Shown here: piece by piece, positions 20,703 through 30,270 of the stretch
Layout of the letters: every line of letters starts with the position of its first letter
Numbering within the stretch: position 1 is the stretch's first letter
Source of the DNA: Phytophthora sp. 'mugwort'
Taxonomy: Eukaryota > Oomycota > Peronosporomycetes > Peronosporales > Peronosporaceae
Length of the DNA: 44,220 bases
Reading direction: 5' to 3'
Assembly: GCA_033558025.1 (NCBI GenBank)
Contig: JAUCEF010000122.1
Span: 1 to 44,220, forward strand
The notes under the pieces: generated by a model
Seen by the model: only the letters and a program-made list of their open reading frames with translations
Databases searched by the model: none
Told to the model about the DNA's origin: nothing
Translations under genes and position numbers: made by a program

Positions 20703-20775
20703 ACAATCTTAACTTAATTGGTAGAGTATTAGCCTTCTAAGCTTTAAAATCTTGGTTCAAATCCAAGAGATTGTA
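20703..20775 (+). tRNA. trnR: tRNA-Arg (TCT)
   Basis: Acceptor ACAATCT/AGATTGT, anticodon TCT in loop CTTCTAA, T arm CTTGGTTCAAATCCAAG. Last gene of the plus-strand nad7-nad6 block. Confidence 0.95.
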
Positions 20776-21186
20776 ATTAGTTTTATTTAAAAATTTCATT
20801 CTTAAAAAAAAAATAATTCAATTATTTTTATAATATAAATAATAAAATTTAAATTTTTTAAGAAATAATAAATTAAAAAAATCAATTTTTTTCAATAAAT
20901 ATTCTAAAAAATATAAGAAGAATGCGTTCACTTACAAATTTAATATAAATACAGAATATTATTATTGCTAATTCTATAACTTTTAATCAAGATGGTTTAA
21001 CATAAGTTATTGATGACATAAATATTTAAATAGATTAATTTTTATTAAATACTCAATAACTAAAATTAAATTAATATCAACATAGTTATAATTTAAAATC
21101 ACATAATTAGTTTTTAATTGGTAAAAATTTACATAATGTATATATTGTATATCTAGAAACCTATTTAACAAATTAAATAGGTTTTT
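20776..21186. other. Non-coding region trnR-orf126; possible structured RNA
   Basis: 411 bases between the ends of a plus-strand and a minus-strand block. No reading frame or cloverleaf. On the plus strand I see ATATAAGAAG at 20911, similar to the ATATAAGA repeats upstream of rns. A 9-bp inverted repeat, AGTTATTGA (21005-21013) with TCAATAACT (21053-21061), encloses a second TATTTAA/TTAAATA stem. A terminator-like hairpin follows at 21157-21188. GC content rises slightly near GAATGCGTTCACTTAC. A small plus-strand RNA is possible; I cannot assign a 5S rRNA, tmRNA or RNase P RNA. Confidence 0.4.
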
Positions 21187-21188
21187 TT
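21157..21188 (+). terminator. Stem-loop followed by T run (terminator-like)
   Basis: Perfect 12-bp stem AAACCTATTTAA / TTAAATAGGTTT with loop CAAA, then four more T on the plus strand. It sits directly against the stop codon of orf126 on the other strand, between two converging transcription blocks. It could end transcripts or mark an RNA 3' processing site. Confidence 0.5.
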
Positions 21189-21567
21189 AGCCATCTTCTT
21201 TAAAAATAGAAATTAAAATTTTAATTAAATGAGTCATCATTTTTTCAAATTCTTGTGGATTATCTTTTAATAAATGTCTTGGATGAATAGTTAGTTTTAA
21301 TAATTCTAATAAATTTAATCCAGCCGCCCTTTTTTCAGGTTCACGTAACATTTTTAAAACAACTTGTTTTATTTGATTGAAAGTTTCATCATCGACGATA
21401 TTCCTTAAATCCTGTAATGCAGAAACTATTGGAAAATCGCTATTGAAATAAATTAAAAAAATAGTTAAACCTAAAATAAAAAAGGCACCTATTATAAATA
21501 TTATATATTTTATATATATTTGATGTTTGTTCTTGTGATTCGTGTTTTTCAATATTATTGTTGTCAT
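21187..21567 (-). CDS. orf126, single-pass membrane protein of unknown function
   Basis: 126 residues, not recognised. Residues about 20-42 form one strong hydrophobic segment (YIIFIIGAFFILGLTIFLIY). Next comes a soluble part of about 80 residues rich in charged helix-formers: IVSALQDLRNIVDDETFNQI, VLKMLREPEKRAAGLNLLEL, HPRHLLKDNPQEFEKMMTHL. More Asp, Glu and Pro are used than in the surrounding proteins. Upstream, another frame opens at an ATG at 21602 (MDIENILIDLNN...) and overlaps this one. An indel near 21500 could join that acidic N-terminus to the membrane segment. No domain can be named. Confidence 0.6.
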   Translation of the reverse strand: MTTIILKNTNHKNKHQIYIKYIIFIIGAFFILGLTIFLIYFNSDFPIVSALQDLRNIVDDETFNQIKQVVLKMLREPEKRAAGLNLLELLKLTIHPRHLLKDNPQEFEKMMTHLIKILISIFKEDG

Positions 21568-21843
21568 TGTTTAAGTCTATTAAAATATTTTCGATATCCA
21601 TAATTATAATTTAAATTATTTTATTAATAATTAATTTGTTATTAATTAAATTTTTATTTGATTTAATTTTTGAGATTTAATATTTTTTTTTATTTAAATT
21701 TTACTAATATTTTTTTCTCTTAAATAATATAAAAATTTTAAATTTTTATAAAACACCGTAAAACGGTATTAATTAAATTAAAAATTTTTAATATAATTAT
21801 TAATAAAGATTAATTTAATTATTAATAATTATAAAAATTTTTT
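21568..21843. other. Non-coding AT-rich spacer orf126-cox1
   Basis: 276 bases with no gene except a possible N-terminal extension of orf126 up to 21602. ACACCGTAAAACGGTATT near 21751-21770 contains a small inverted repeat (CCGT/ACGG) that could mark the cox1 transcript 3' end. Otherwise featureless A/T. Confidence 0.5.
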
Positions 21844-23322
<1,479 letters not shown>

Positions 23323-23432
23323 TTATTTATATTTTTAAATTTTATTTTAAATGCAAAATTATATATTTTATTTTTAAATCAAAAAAAGCGTTGGTTTTTT
23401 TAATTTTTTATTATCAAAAAAATAAATTATTT

Positions 23433-23531
23433 TTATTTATTGAAAAATTGTTTGATTTTATTAATTAATTTTTTAATATCAGTAAATAGTAATAATATTA
23501 AAAAAATTATACCAATGATTTTAAATACCAT
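23433..23531 (-). CDS. orf32, tatA-like small membrane protein
   Basis: 32 residues starting at the ATG at 23531, 14 bases after the cox2 stop, in the spacer before cox1. An N-terminal hydrophobic helix (IIGIIFLILLLF) is followed by the short hinge TDIKKL and an amphipathic basic helix (INKIKQFFNK). This is the layout of TatA/TatB, in which a short membrane helix meets F-G-x-K-K-L and an amphipathic helix. The hinge here reads F-T-D-I-K-K-L, lacking the glycine. Because the genome encodes tatC, a TatA partner makes sense. At this length chance or another small protein is possible; the TatA call is an inference. Confidence 0.55.
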   Translation of the reverse strand: MVFKIIGIIFLILLLFTDIKKLINKIKQFFNK

Positions 23532-23544
23532 AAAAATTTTTTAA

Positions 23545-24321
23545 TTATATATTAAAATCAAAATTGATTTTATTTTTTAACCAAATTAAATAATCTTCTA
23601 ATGAAACAGCTTCTACAACAATAGGCATAAATCCATGATTTACTCCACAAATTTCACTACATTGTCCATAAAAAACACCTTCACGTTTAATAAACATTGA
23701 TGTTTGATTTAAACGACCAGGACAAGCATCTAATTTTATACCTAATGAAGGTATTGCCCATGAATGTAAAACATCTGAAGCAGTAATTAATACTCGAATA
23801 TGACTATTAGTTGGAACAACCACACGATTATCAACTTCTAAAATTCTAAATTGACCTATTGCTAAATCATCTTCTTGAATCATATAACTATCAAAAATTA
23901 AAGGTTCATCAGAAAATTCTAAATTATCTGAATATTCATAACTCCAATACCATTGACTACCAATTACTTTTAAAGTAATAATAGGATCAATTACTTCATC
24001 CATTGAATATAATAAAGCAAAAGATGGAATAGCTACCGTTAATAAAATTAAGGCTGGAATAGAAGTCCAAATAATTTCAATAGTAGCACCATGTACAATT
24101 GTTGCTGGAATTTTATTTTTTTTTTCATCAAAAAGAGTAATAACTCTAAATAACATCCAACAAACAAATACAGTAATCATAATTAAAAAAAACATTAAAT
24201 CATGATGAAAATTAATAATACCTTCCATAACAGGTGTTGCTGGATCTTGAAAACCTAATTGCCAAGGTTCAGCCATATCTAAAAAAGTGAATTGATTATT
24301 TATATAATTTATTATTGTCAT
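23545..24321 (-). CDS. cox2: Cytochrome c oxidase subunit 2
   Basis: CuA subunit of complex IV, 258 residues. N-terminal two-helix hairpin with [18 protein letters not shown], then the periplasm-type cupredoxin domain with [10 protein letters not shown]. The CuA site is [20 protein letters not shown] with [20 protein letters not shown], where both cysteines, both histidines, Glu and Met are present. The N-terminus is short, with no long cleaved leader. A promoter-like motif lies about 135 bases upstream. Confidence 0.99.
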   Translation of the reverse strand: MTIINYINNQFTFLDMAEPWQLGFQDPATPVMEGIINFHHDLMFFLIMITVFVCWMLFRVITLFDEKKNKIPATIVHGATIEIIWTSIPALILLTVAIPSFALLYSMDEVIDPIITLKVIGSQWYWSYEYSDNLEFSDEPLIFDSYMIQEDDLAIGQFRILEVDNRVVVPTNSHIRVLITASDVLHSWAIPSLGIKLDACPGRLNQTSMFIKREGVFYGQCSEICGVNHGFMPIVVEAVSLEDYLIWLKNKINFDFNI

Positions 24322-24913
24322 AATATACTTGAAATTTATTATTTTATTTAATTTTTAATATATACAAAATTAAGAGTTTTTGAATATTAATATTCAAGAA
24401 AAAATATAAATTTTATTATTTATATTGTAAAAATAATTGAATTATTTTTTTTTTTTCTTAAAGAATATAAAATTTTTTAAAAATTAAAATAATTTATATT
24501 AAATAATCATATTATTTTTAAAATGTTTTTATATACAATAATAAATATTAATGTAGAATATAATAAAAATGAAATAATAATTATTTAAAGAGTATTCATT
24601 TAACGATTAATCAATAATATTAACTAATAAATTAAAATTATTTAATATTGAGAATGTTTTCTTAATATAAACATTAATTAATCTGTTTATGAATATTTTT
24701 TTAGGAATAATGGAGTAATTTTAAAATTGAATATTTATAATAATATTTTTATTTTAAACATATAAAACTATATTTATTATAAAATATTATAAATCTAAAT
24801 TTAAATTCCCTTTGATTAAAAAGTATTTTAAATAAAATTTTATTTTTATAACTTGAATTTAATTAATTTCAGATATTATAAAATTTTTTTGATTTATAAT
24901 ATTTTATAATAAA
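24322..24913. other. Non-coding region cox2-trnW
   Basis: 592 bases, the longest gene-free stretch. No cloverleaf and no convincing reading frame. It contains the perfect palindrome TTGAATATTAATATTCAA (24380-24397), the promoter-like TATATTCTTTAAGA on the minus strand (24456-24469), and several A/T inverted repeats near the trnW end. It probably holds the cox2 promoter and leader; a replication role is possible but nothing specific shows it. Confidence 0.5.
24456..24469 (-). promoter_or_regulatory. Promoter-like motif upstream of cox2
   Basis: The minus strand reads TATATTCTTTAAGA, matching 12-13 of 14 bases of the motif upstream of atp9 and nad5 and oriented towards cox2. It is preceded on the plus strand by a run of twelve T. 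Confidence 0.4.
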
Positions 24914-24985
24914 CAGGAAAAATGGGACTTGAACCCATAACAATAATTTTGGAGACTATGATTTTACCAATTAAACTATTTTCCT
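24914..24985 (-). tRNA. trnW: tRNA-Trp (CCA)
   Basis: Acceptor AGGAAAA/TTTTCCT-type stem, anticodon CCA in loop CTCCAAA, T arm ATGGGTTCAAGTCCCAT. The CCA anticodon reads only UGG, consistent with UGA as stop in this genome. Confidence 0.94.
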
Positions 24986-25021
24986 AAGACTTTTAATTTT
25001 AATTTAAGAATGCTTAAAGAT

Positions 25022-25631
25022 CTCTTCCAGACACAGGTTCCCCTACGACTACCTTGTTACGACTTCATCAAAGTTACTAACCACTTTTTAGGAATTATAA
25101 TTTATTTTATAAAAATTTTAAATTATTTTATTTAAATAATTATTAAATTTTATAAAAGAATTAAAAATTATTTTAAAAACAATCAACTTCCCTGATGTGA
25201 CGGGCGGTGTGTACAAAGTCCAGTAACATATTCACCGCAGCATGCTGTTCTGCGATTACTAGCGATTCCAACTTCATAAGGGCGAGTTTCAGCCCTTAAT
25301 TCGAACTAAGATAATTTTTGAAGATTTGCTCCAACTTATATCATTATTGCTTCTCATTGTAATTATCATTGTAGCACGTGTGTAGCCCAACTCATAAGGG
25401 CCATGAAGACTTGACGTCATCCCCACCTTCCATTAACCTATCATTAATTTTTTCATTAGAGTACTTTTATCTATTTATAATAAATTAGTAACTAATCATA
25501 GGGGTTGCGCTCGTTAAAGGATTTAACCAAACATTTCACAACACGAGCTGACGACAGCCATGCAACACCTGTTTTTTATATAAAAATTTTAAATAAAAAT
25601 TAGCAAGAGTTGGTAAGGTTCTGCGCGTATT

Positions 25632-25663
<32 letters not shown>

Positions 25664-26518
25664 TAGACTCCCGTCAATTCCTTTGAATTTCAATCTTGCG
25701 ATTATACTTTTCAGGCGGAGTGCTTAACGCGTTAGCTGTTATATCTAAAAATTCTAAATATTAGCACTCATCGTTTACAGCATGGACTACCGGGGTCTCT
25801 AATCCCGTTCGCTACCCAAGCTTTCGTTTCTCAGTGTCAGTATATACCCAGATAATTGCCTTCGCCATAGGTCTTCCTTCTATTATCAACGTATTTTATC
25901 ACTCCAATAGAAATTCCATTATCCTCTATTTATACTCCAGTTTATCAGTTTTGAAAAAATGTATAAAGTTGAGCTTTAATTTGTTTCTTTCAACTTAAAA
26001 AACTACCTACAAACCCTTTACGCCTAATCATCCCGAATAATGCTCGCTCCTCCCGTATTACCGCGGCTGCTGGCACGGGTATTAGCCGGAACTTCTTTTT
26101 TAAGTACTGTCATTTTCCTCCTTAATGAAAGAGCTTTACAACCTAATTAGCCGTCATCACCCACTCGGTATTGCTGGATCAAGCTTCCGCTCATTGTCCA
26201 AAATTCCCCACTGCTGCCTTTAAAAAAGTTTGGGCCGTGTCTCAGTCCCAATGTGGCTGATCATTCTTTCAAACCAGCTAAAGATAATAGGCTTGGTTGT
26301 CTATTAAACTACCAACTACCATAATCTTGCGCAAACTCATCTTTTAACGTTAAAAACTTTAATTAATTTATTCAGTATTTTTATAAAAATAATTATTCTG
26401 AATTAAAAGGTAGATAATTCACGTGTTACTCACCCGTTCGCTATGTTTTAAAAACATTCAACTTGCATGTGTTAAGCATACCGATAGCATTTATTCTGAG
26501 CCAGGATCAAACTCTATT
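25022..26518 (-). rRNA. rns: Small-subunit ribosomal RNA
   Basis: The reverse strand starts near GAGTTTGATCCTGGCTCAG and contains the universal 530-loop region (complement of GTATTACCGCGGCTGCTGGC), the 690/790 region, ACACGAGCTGACGACAGCCA (complement), TTGTACACACCGCCCGTC and GTCGTAACAAGGTAG near the 3' end. Length is about 1.5 kb; ends are approximate. The 3' anti-Shine-Dalgarno tail GGAUCACCUCC is absent, and the sequence after GGGGAACCTGTGTCTGG diverges. AT-rich expansions replace variable helices. No intron seen. Confidence 0.97.
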
Positions 26519-26610
26519 TAAGTTTTATATTAATTATTTAATATTAATTTTTAAAATAACAAATATTTAAAAATTTAATATTATAACATTCTTATATTAA
26601 TTTTTGTCTT

Positions 26611-26660
26611 ATATTGTCTTATATTGTCTTATATTGTCTTATATTGTCTTATATTGTCTT
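26611..26660 (-). repeat. Five perfect 10-bp tandem repeats upstream of rns
   Basis: Five exact copies of ATATTGTCTT on the plus strand, with a partial sixth (TTTTTGTCTT) at 26601. On the rns strand the unit is AAGACAATAT, so ATATAAGACA recurs at each junction, and a further ATATAAGAA follows towards rns. The yeast mitochondrial promoter is ATATAAGTA (established); the resemblance is suggestive only. The array begins directly after TCCTTTAAGA. Confidence 0.9.
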
Positions 26661-26749
26661 AAAGGATTAAAATTTTTTAATTTTTAAAAATTCAATTAGT
26701 TATTAATAAAAATTTCTTTGTATCACGAAAAAAAAATATTATTTTTTGA

Positions 26750-26766
26750 AAAGGATCCCCCCCTAA
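26750..26766 (-). promoter_or_regulatory. Run of seven C (G on the rns strand)
   Basis: GGATCCCCCCCT interrupts an A/T desert; on the rns strand it is AGGGGGGGATCC. Such G runs are almost absent elsewhere outside rRNA and tRNA genes. It may be a control element, comparable in position though not homologous to the G-rich block of animal control regions. Confidence 0.35.
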
Positions 26767-26886
26767 ATATGTTTTTGAATTTTTTGTTGAAAAGATAAAT
26801 ATCTTTTTAACTTAACTATTTAAAGATATTTTATCTTTTTATCCTTTTTTTAATTTGTTTATCCTTTTTTTTTTTTAGATCTTTAT

Positions 26887-26970
26887 TGGAGAAAGTAGGA
26901 TTTGAACCTACGTAGAAAATATTTCAACAAATTTACAGTCTGCCGCTTTTAACCACTCAGCCATTTCTCC
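26887..26970 (-). tRNA. trnY: tRNA-Tyr (GTA)
   Basis: Long-variable-arm tRNA: acceptor GGAGAAA/TTTCTCC, anticodon GTA in loop CTGTAAA, long variable arm, T arm GTAGGTTCAAATCCTAC. Confidence 0.95.
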
Positions 26971-26987
26971 TAAAGATATTTTAAATA

Positions 26988-27059
26988 TGTGATTAATGGG
27001 ATTTGAACCCATAATATTTACTTGGAAGATAAAGGATTTACCAATTAATCTATAATCAC
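26988..27059 (-). tRNA. trnG: tRNA-Gly (TCC)
   Basis: Acceptor GTGATTA/TAATCAC, anticodon TCC in loop CTTCCAA, T arm ATGGGTTCAAATCCCAT. Reads GGA/GGG, complementing trnG(GCC) at 27752. Confidence 0.94.
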
Positions 27060-27120
27060 GTATATTTTTATTGTTTAAAAAATGTTTATTATTGTTTTAA
27101 AAAAGAAAAAGTGGAATAAA

Positions 27121-27681
27121 TTAATCCACTATTTCATAAGTATCAGGATCTAATCGATCGATATCATCTATACGTTCACCTGTTTCAACATCTAAATAAT
27201 GAAAATATCTATATAGATTCAGAGGATTTCCAGATCTTGTAATTTTTCTTTTTGGTGGTTTTGGTAAAGAGTCACTATCTGAATCAAAATTTAAATCAGT
27301 TGAAAAATTACTAGGAAAATCGCTTGGGAAATTGTCGCTATCAAAAAAAAAAGCATCTAGAAATAAATAAAACAAAAAAGATAAAAAAAAAAAAACGAAA
27401 ATAGTTGGCATATTATCGTCAATTCTTTTTAAAATACTTTTAGGTTTTTCTTCTTTTTTTAAAGCAGCTTCCTCAGCCTCAGTCTCTAAATCTATAAAAT
27501 CTTCTAATAAAGTTATTTCAAGAGGTAAAAGAATTAAAATAAATTTAAAAATATTTTGAAAAAATTTAGGATGTATTTTTAATATATCTTGTATAATTTT
27601 ATATAGATTATAAGCAAAAAATATCCTTTTAATAATGTTAAAAAAAATCATAATTTTTATAAAGAAGTAAATAAATGTCAA
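27121..27681 (-). CDS. orf186, acidic membrane protein of unknown function
   Basis: 186 residues between two tRNA-Gly genes; not recognised. A hydrophobic N-terminus (residues about 1-55) leads into an acidic and Lys-rich linker (EDFIDLETEAEEAALKKEEK). A second strong membrane segment follows (TIFVFFFLSFLFYLFLDAFF), then a Ser/Asp-rich stretch with DSDSDS, a basic patch PKPPKRKITRSG, and an acidic C-terminus ending in DPDTYEIVD. The high Asp/Ser/Pro content is unlike the surrounding Lys/Asn/Ile-rich ribosomal proteins, so it may be under different selection or acquired. An inner Met (residue 11) is an alternative start. Confidence 0.65.
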   Translation of the reverse strand: MTFIYFFIKIMIFFNIIKRIFFAYNLYKIIQDILKIHPKFFQNIFKFILILLPLEITLLEDFIDLETEAEEAALKKEEKPKSILKRIDDNMPTIFVFFFLSFLFYLFLDAFFFDSDNFPSDFPSNFSTDLNFDSDSDSLPKPPKRKITRSGNPLNLYRYFHYLDVETGERIDDIDRLDPDTYEIVD

Positions 27682-27751
27682 TACTAATATTATTCCCTAA
27701 TTAAAAAATGGAAATACCAAATACTGCCTTTGGGTACATTTATTTGAATTA

Positions 27752-27823
27752 AGCAAAAAAAGGGATTTGAACCCTCAACATTAACCTTGGCAAGGTTATA
27801 CTCTACCATTGAGCTATTTTTGC
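27752..27823 (-). tRNA. trnG: tRNA-Gly (GCC)
   Basis: Acceptor GCAAAAA/TTTTTGC, anticodon GCC in loop TTGCCAA, T arm GAGGGTTCAAATCCCTT. Just downstream of rpl5. Confidence 0.95.
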
Positions 27824-27836
27824 TAATAAATTATTT

Positions 27837-28364
27837 TTATAATAAAAATAGTGAATTTAATAATAAAAATAATTCATAATGATTTTTTGCATTTGTATGA
27901 ATAGAAACATCTATTGGAGGTATATCTTTGAATTTTAAAAATTCAGTTTTTAATTCAAAAAAATCTAAAATATTTCGAATTTGAAAATTTAAAATATTTT
28001 GATTTTTAAAATTAAAATTTATTTTAGTTAAATTTTGAAAAAGAAAAATCAAAATTTTTTCTAAAAAATTAAAAATATTTTTTTTTCTTAAAGTTATTTT
28101 ACAACCTATAATTGAATTTTTTTTGATTTTTAAAAAAATATTATTTTTTTTTGATTTTGTTATTATAGGTTTTTGATTTGTTATTAATTTTAAAAGTAAA
28201 ATTATATTAATTAATTTTTTTTTTTCAATATTAGCGTTTTTAAAACCAATATTTAAACATATTTTACTTATTTTAGGTATTTCAAATATATTTTTAAAAT
28301 TTAATTTTGTTAAAAGATCGTATATAGTAATATTTTGATAATGGATTTGTAAATTTTTTTTCAT
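27837..28364 (-). CDS. rpl5: Large-subunit ribosomal protein L5
   Basis: 175 residues, basic. L5 features: NFKNIFEIPKISKICLNIGF near the N-terminus, LLKLITNQKPIITKSKKN (the QKPxxTxAKKS motif), IGCKITLRKKN, and the C-terminal DIPPIDVSIHTNAKNHYE. Lies six bases after the rpl14 stop, in the conserved rpl14-rpl5 order. Confidence 0.92.
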   Translation of the reverse strand: MKKNLQIHYQNITIYDLLTKLNFKNIFEIPKISKICLNIGFKNANIEKKKLINIILLLKLITNQKPIITKSKKNNIFLKIKKNSIIGCKITLRKKNIFNFLEKILIFLFQNLTKINFNFKNQNILNFQIRNILDFFELKTEFLKFKDIPPIDVSIHTNAKNHYELFLLLNSLFLL

Positions 28365-28370
28365 ATATTT

Positions 28371-28742
28371 TTATAAAATATTTGAAGCTAATGCTAATAT
28401 TTTGAAATTTTTTTTCTTCCGAAATTCAGAAGTAATCGGACCAAATATACGTGTTCCTAGGGGTTTATTTTGATTATTTAAAATAATTATACAATTTTTA
28501 TCAAATTTTATTATATTACCTATTGTACTTTTTTTTTGATATGTTGTATGTATAATTAAAGCTTTAAATAAATCTCCTTTAATTATTTTAATTTTTTTTT
28601 TTTGATTTAAACGTAATTTTTTAGCAGAAATTAAAATTGTATCCCCAATTTTTCCAATTTTTTTTTTATAAATTTTTATACATTGTCCTATTTTAATACC
28701 ACTATTATCATTTACTTTTAATTTAGTTTGAATTTGAATCAT
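28371..28742 (-). CDS. rpl14: Large-subunit ribosomal protein L14
   Basis: 123 residues. Typical N-terminus MIQIQTKLKVNDNSGIKIGQ, then IGDTILISAKKL, KGDLFKALIIHT and near the end LGTRIFGPITSEFRKKKNFK, followed by ILALASNIL. All are standard L14 signatures. Starts just upstream of rpl5. Confidence 0.96.
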   Translation of the reverse strand: MIQIQTKLKVNDNSGIKIGQCIKIYKKKIGKIGDTILISAKKLRLNQKKKIKIIKGDLFKALIIHTTYQKKSTIGNIIKFDKNCIIILNNQNKPLGTRIFGPITSEFRKKKNFKILALASNIL

Positions 28743-28764
28743 AAATTATATATTAATTTTAAAA

Positions 28765-28836
28765 TGATGAGAGTAGGATTTGAACCTACATCTTCAGATT
28801 ATGAGCCTGATAAGTTACCTATTACTCTATCTCATC
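28765..28836 (-). tRNA. trnM: tRNA-Met (CAT), first of three CAT tRNAs
   Basis: Acceptor GATGAGA/TCTCATC with a full G-C first pair, anticodon CAT in loop CTCATAA, T arm GTAGGTTCAAATCCTAC. The strong first pair fits an elongator tRNA better than an initiator; tRNA-Ile2 with modified C34 is the other choice. Confidence 0.9.
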
Positions 28837-28854
28837 TTATATTTTCTTCCTTTT

Positions 28855-28929
28855 TCGGAAGAAAAGGATTTGAACCTTTGATCTTCTGTTCCCAAAACAG
28901 ACGCATTAGCCAGACTATGCTACCTTCCG
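28855..28929 (-). tRNA. trnP: tRNA-Pro (TGG)
   Basis: Acceptor CGGAAGG/TCTTCCG-type stem, anticodon TGG in loop TTTGGGA, T arm AAAGGTTCAAATCCTTT. Confidence 0.94.
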
Positions 28930-28941
28930 TTTAAAGATAAT

Positions 28942-29013
28942 TAATGATGGTAGGATTTGAACCTACAACATTAGGATTATGATTCCCACGCTCTACCATT
29001 AAACTACATCATC
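28942..29013 (-). tRNA. trnM: tRNA-Met (CAT), second; candidate initiator
   Basis: Acceptor GATGATG with CATCATT, so the first pair is a weak G-T. Anticodon CAT in loop ATCATAA; the anticodon stem has three consecutive G on its 5' side, as initiator tRNAs often do. Assignment as fMet is an inference. Confidence 0.88.
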
Positions 29014-29038
29014 TTATTAATACTTTATTAATAAAATA

Positions 29039-29125
29039 AGTCGAAGTGGGATTTGAACCCACGAGTTAATAAATTAACTGATAGTTTAGCAAACTACTGC
29101 CTTAAACCTGACTTGGCTATTCGAC
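29039..29125 (-). tRNA. trnS: tRNA-Ser (GCT)
   Basis: Class II tRNA with acceptor GTCGAAT/CTTCGAC, anticodon GCT in loop TTGCTAA, long variable arm, T arm GTGGGTTCAAATCCCAC. Confidence 0.94.
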
Positions 29126-29138
29126 CTAAAATATAAAA

Positions 29139-29210
29139 CTTCTTTGATAGGATTTGAACCTACAACCTAATGGTTAACAGCCATTTGCTCTACCGTTGAG
29201 CTACAAAGAA
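29139..29210 (-). tRNA. trnN: tRNA-Asn (GTT)
   Basis: Acceptor TTCTTTG/CAAAGAA, D arm TAGCTCAACGG, anticodon GTT in loop CTGTTAA, T arm GTAGGTTCAAATCCTAT. Confidence 0.95.
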
Positions 29211-29234
29211 ATAATTATATTTTAATTTTTAAAA

Positions 29235-29520
29235 CTTTTAGTATTTTTAAGCTAAATATTTTACAATACTTATACTTAAAACCTATTAATGTAATCATCT
29301 TTTACAGTTTTTATATGAAAAATTTTTAAGAATGGTTTCTTACTTAGATGCTTTCAGTAATTATCCAAAATAAATTTAGCTACTCGGCTATGCCTCTCAA
29401 CAACCGATACACCAGAGATTTACCCTTCTCGGTCCTCTCGTACTAGAGTTAGATTCTTGCATTTTTCAAAATATCTATAGAAGATAGGAACCAAACTGTC
29501 TCACGACGTTCTAAACCCAA

Positions 29521-29560
<40 letters not shown>

Positions 29561-29638
29561 AACCTTCTTCAGCTCCAGGATGTGATGAGTCGACATCGAG
29601 GTGCCAAACGACTCCGTCGATAGGAGCTCTTAGGAGTC

Positions 29639-29681
<43 letters not shown>

Positions 29682-30117
29682 AATCTTTCCACAAAGAATT
29701 ATCGGATCACTATGACCGACTTTCGTCCCTGTTTGATATGTCTATCTTACAGTCAAGCAAGCTTTTACCATTATGCTCTACAATTGATAATATTATCCAA
29801 TTTGAGCTTACCTTTGTACACCTCCGTTACTCTTTAGGAGGTGACCGCCCCAGTCAAACTACCAACCATACAATGTCTATTTAAAAAATATTAGTTATTT
29901 ATTTTAATAAGAGTGGTATTTCAAGAATATCTATACAATTTACTAGCGTAAAGGTTTAAAAGATTACCACTTATACTACACATATTAGATAAAATAACAA
30001 TATAAAGATGTAGTAAAGGTTCACGGGGTCTTTCCGTCTAACTATAGAAAATCCGCATCTTCACGGATAATTCAAATTCACTGAGTCTATATTGGAGACA
30101 GCGGGGATGTCGTTACA

Positions 30118-30174
<57 letters not shown>

Positions 30175-30232
30175 GAGTTACGGCCGCCGTTTACTGGGAC
30201 TTCCATTTAATGCGCAAACATTTCCTTTTAAT

Positions 30233-30270
<38 letters not shown>

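Larger units (their letters stand above)
26519..26886. promoter_or_regulatory. Probable rns upstream control region
   Basis: 368 non-coding bases between trnY and the 5' end of rns. In transcription order it contains a stretch with two GGATAAA copies after A runs, paired AAAGAT/ATCTTT stems (near 26795-26835), a run of seven G, the motif TCCTTTAAGA, and five 10-bp direct repeats. This is the most structured spacer in the window and a good candidate for the main rRNA promoter; no experimental support is visible. Confidence 0.5.

Noticed and set aside
24322..24913. A small gene or 5S rRNA in the cox2-trnW spacer
   Set aside because: No reading frame beyond chance length, no conserved 5S motifs and no cloverleaf could be recognised.
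28728..28934. Plus-strand frame over rpl14 start, trnM and trnP
   Set aside because: Consists mainly of antisense tRNA sequence; the VGFEPTSS-type peptides are typical antisense-tRNA artefacts.
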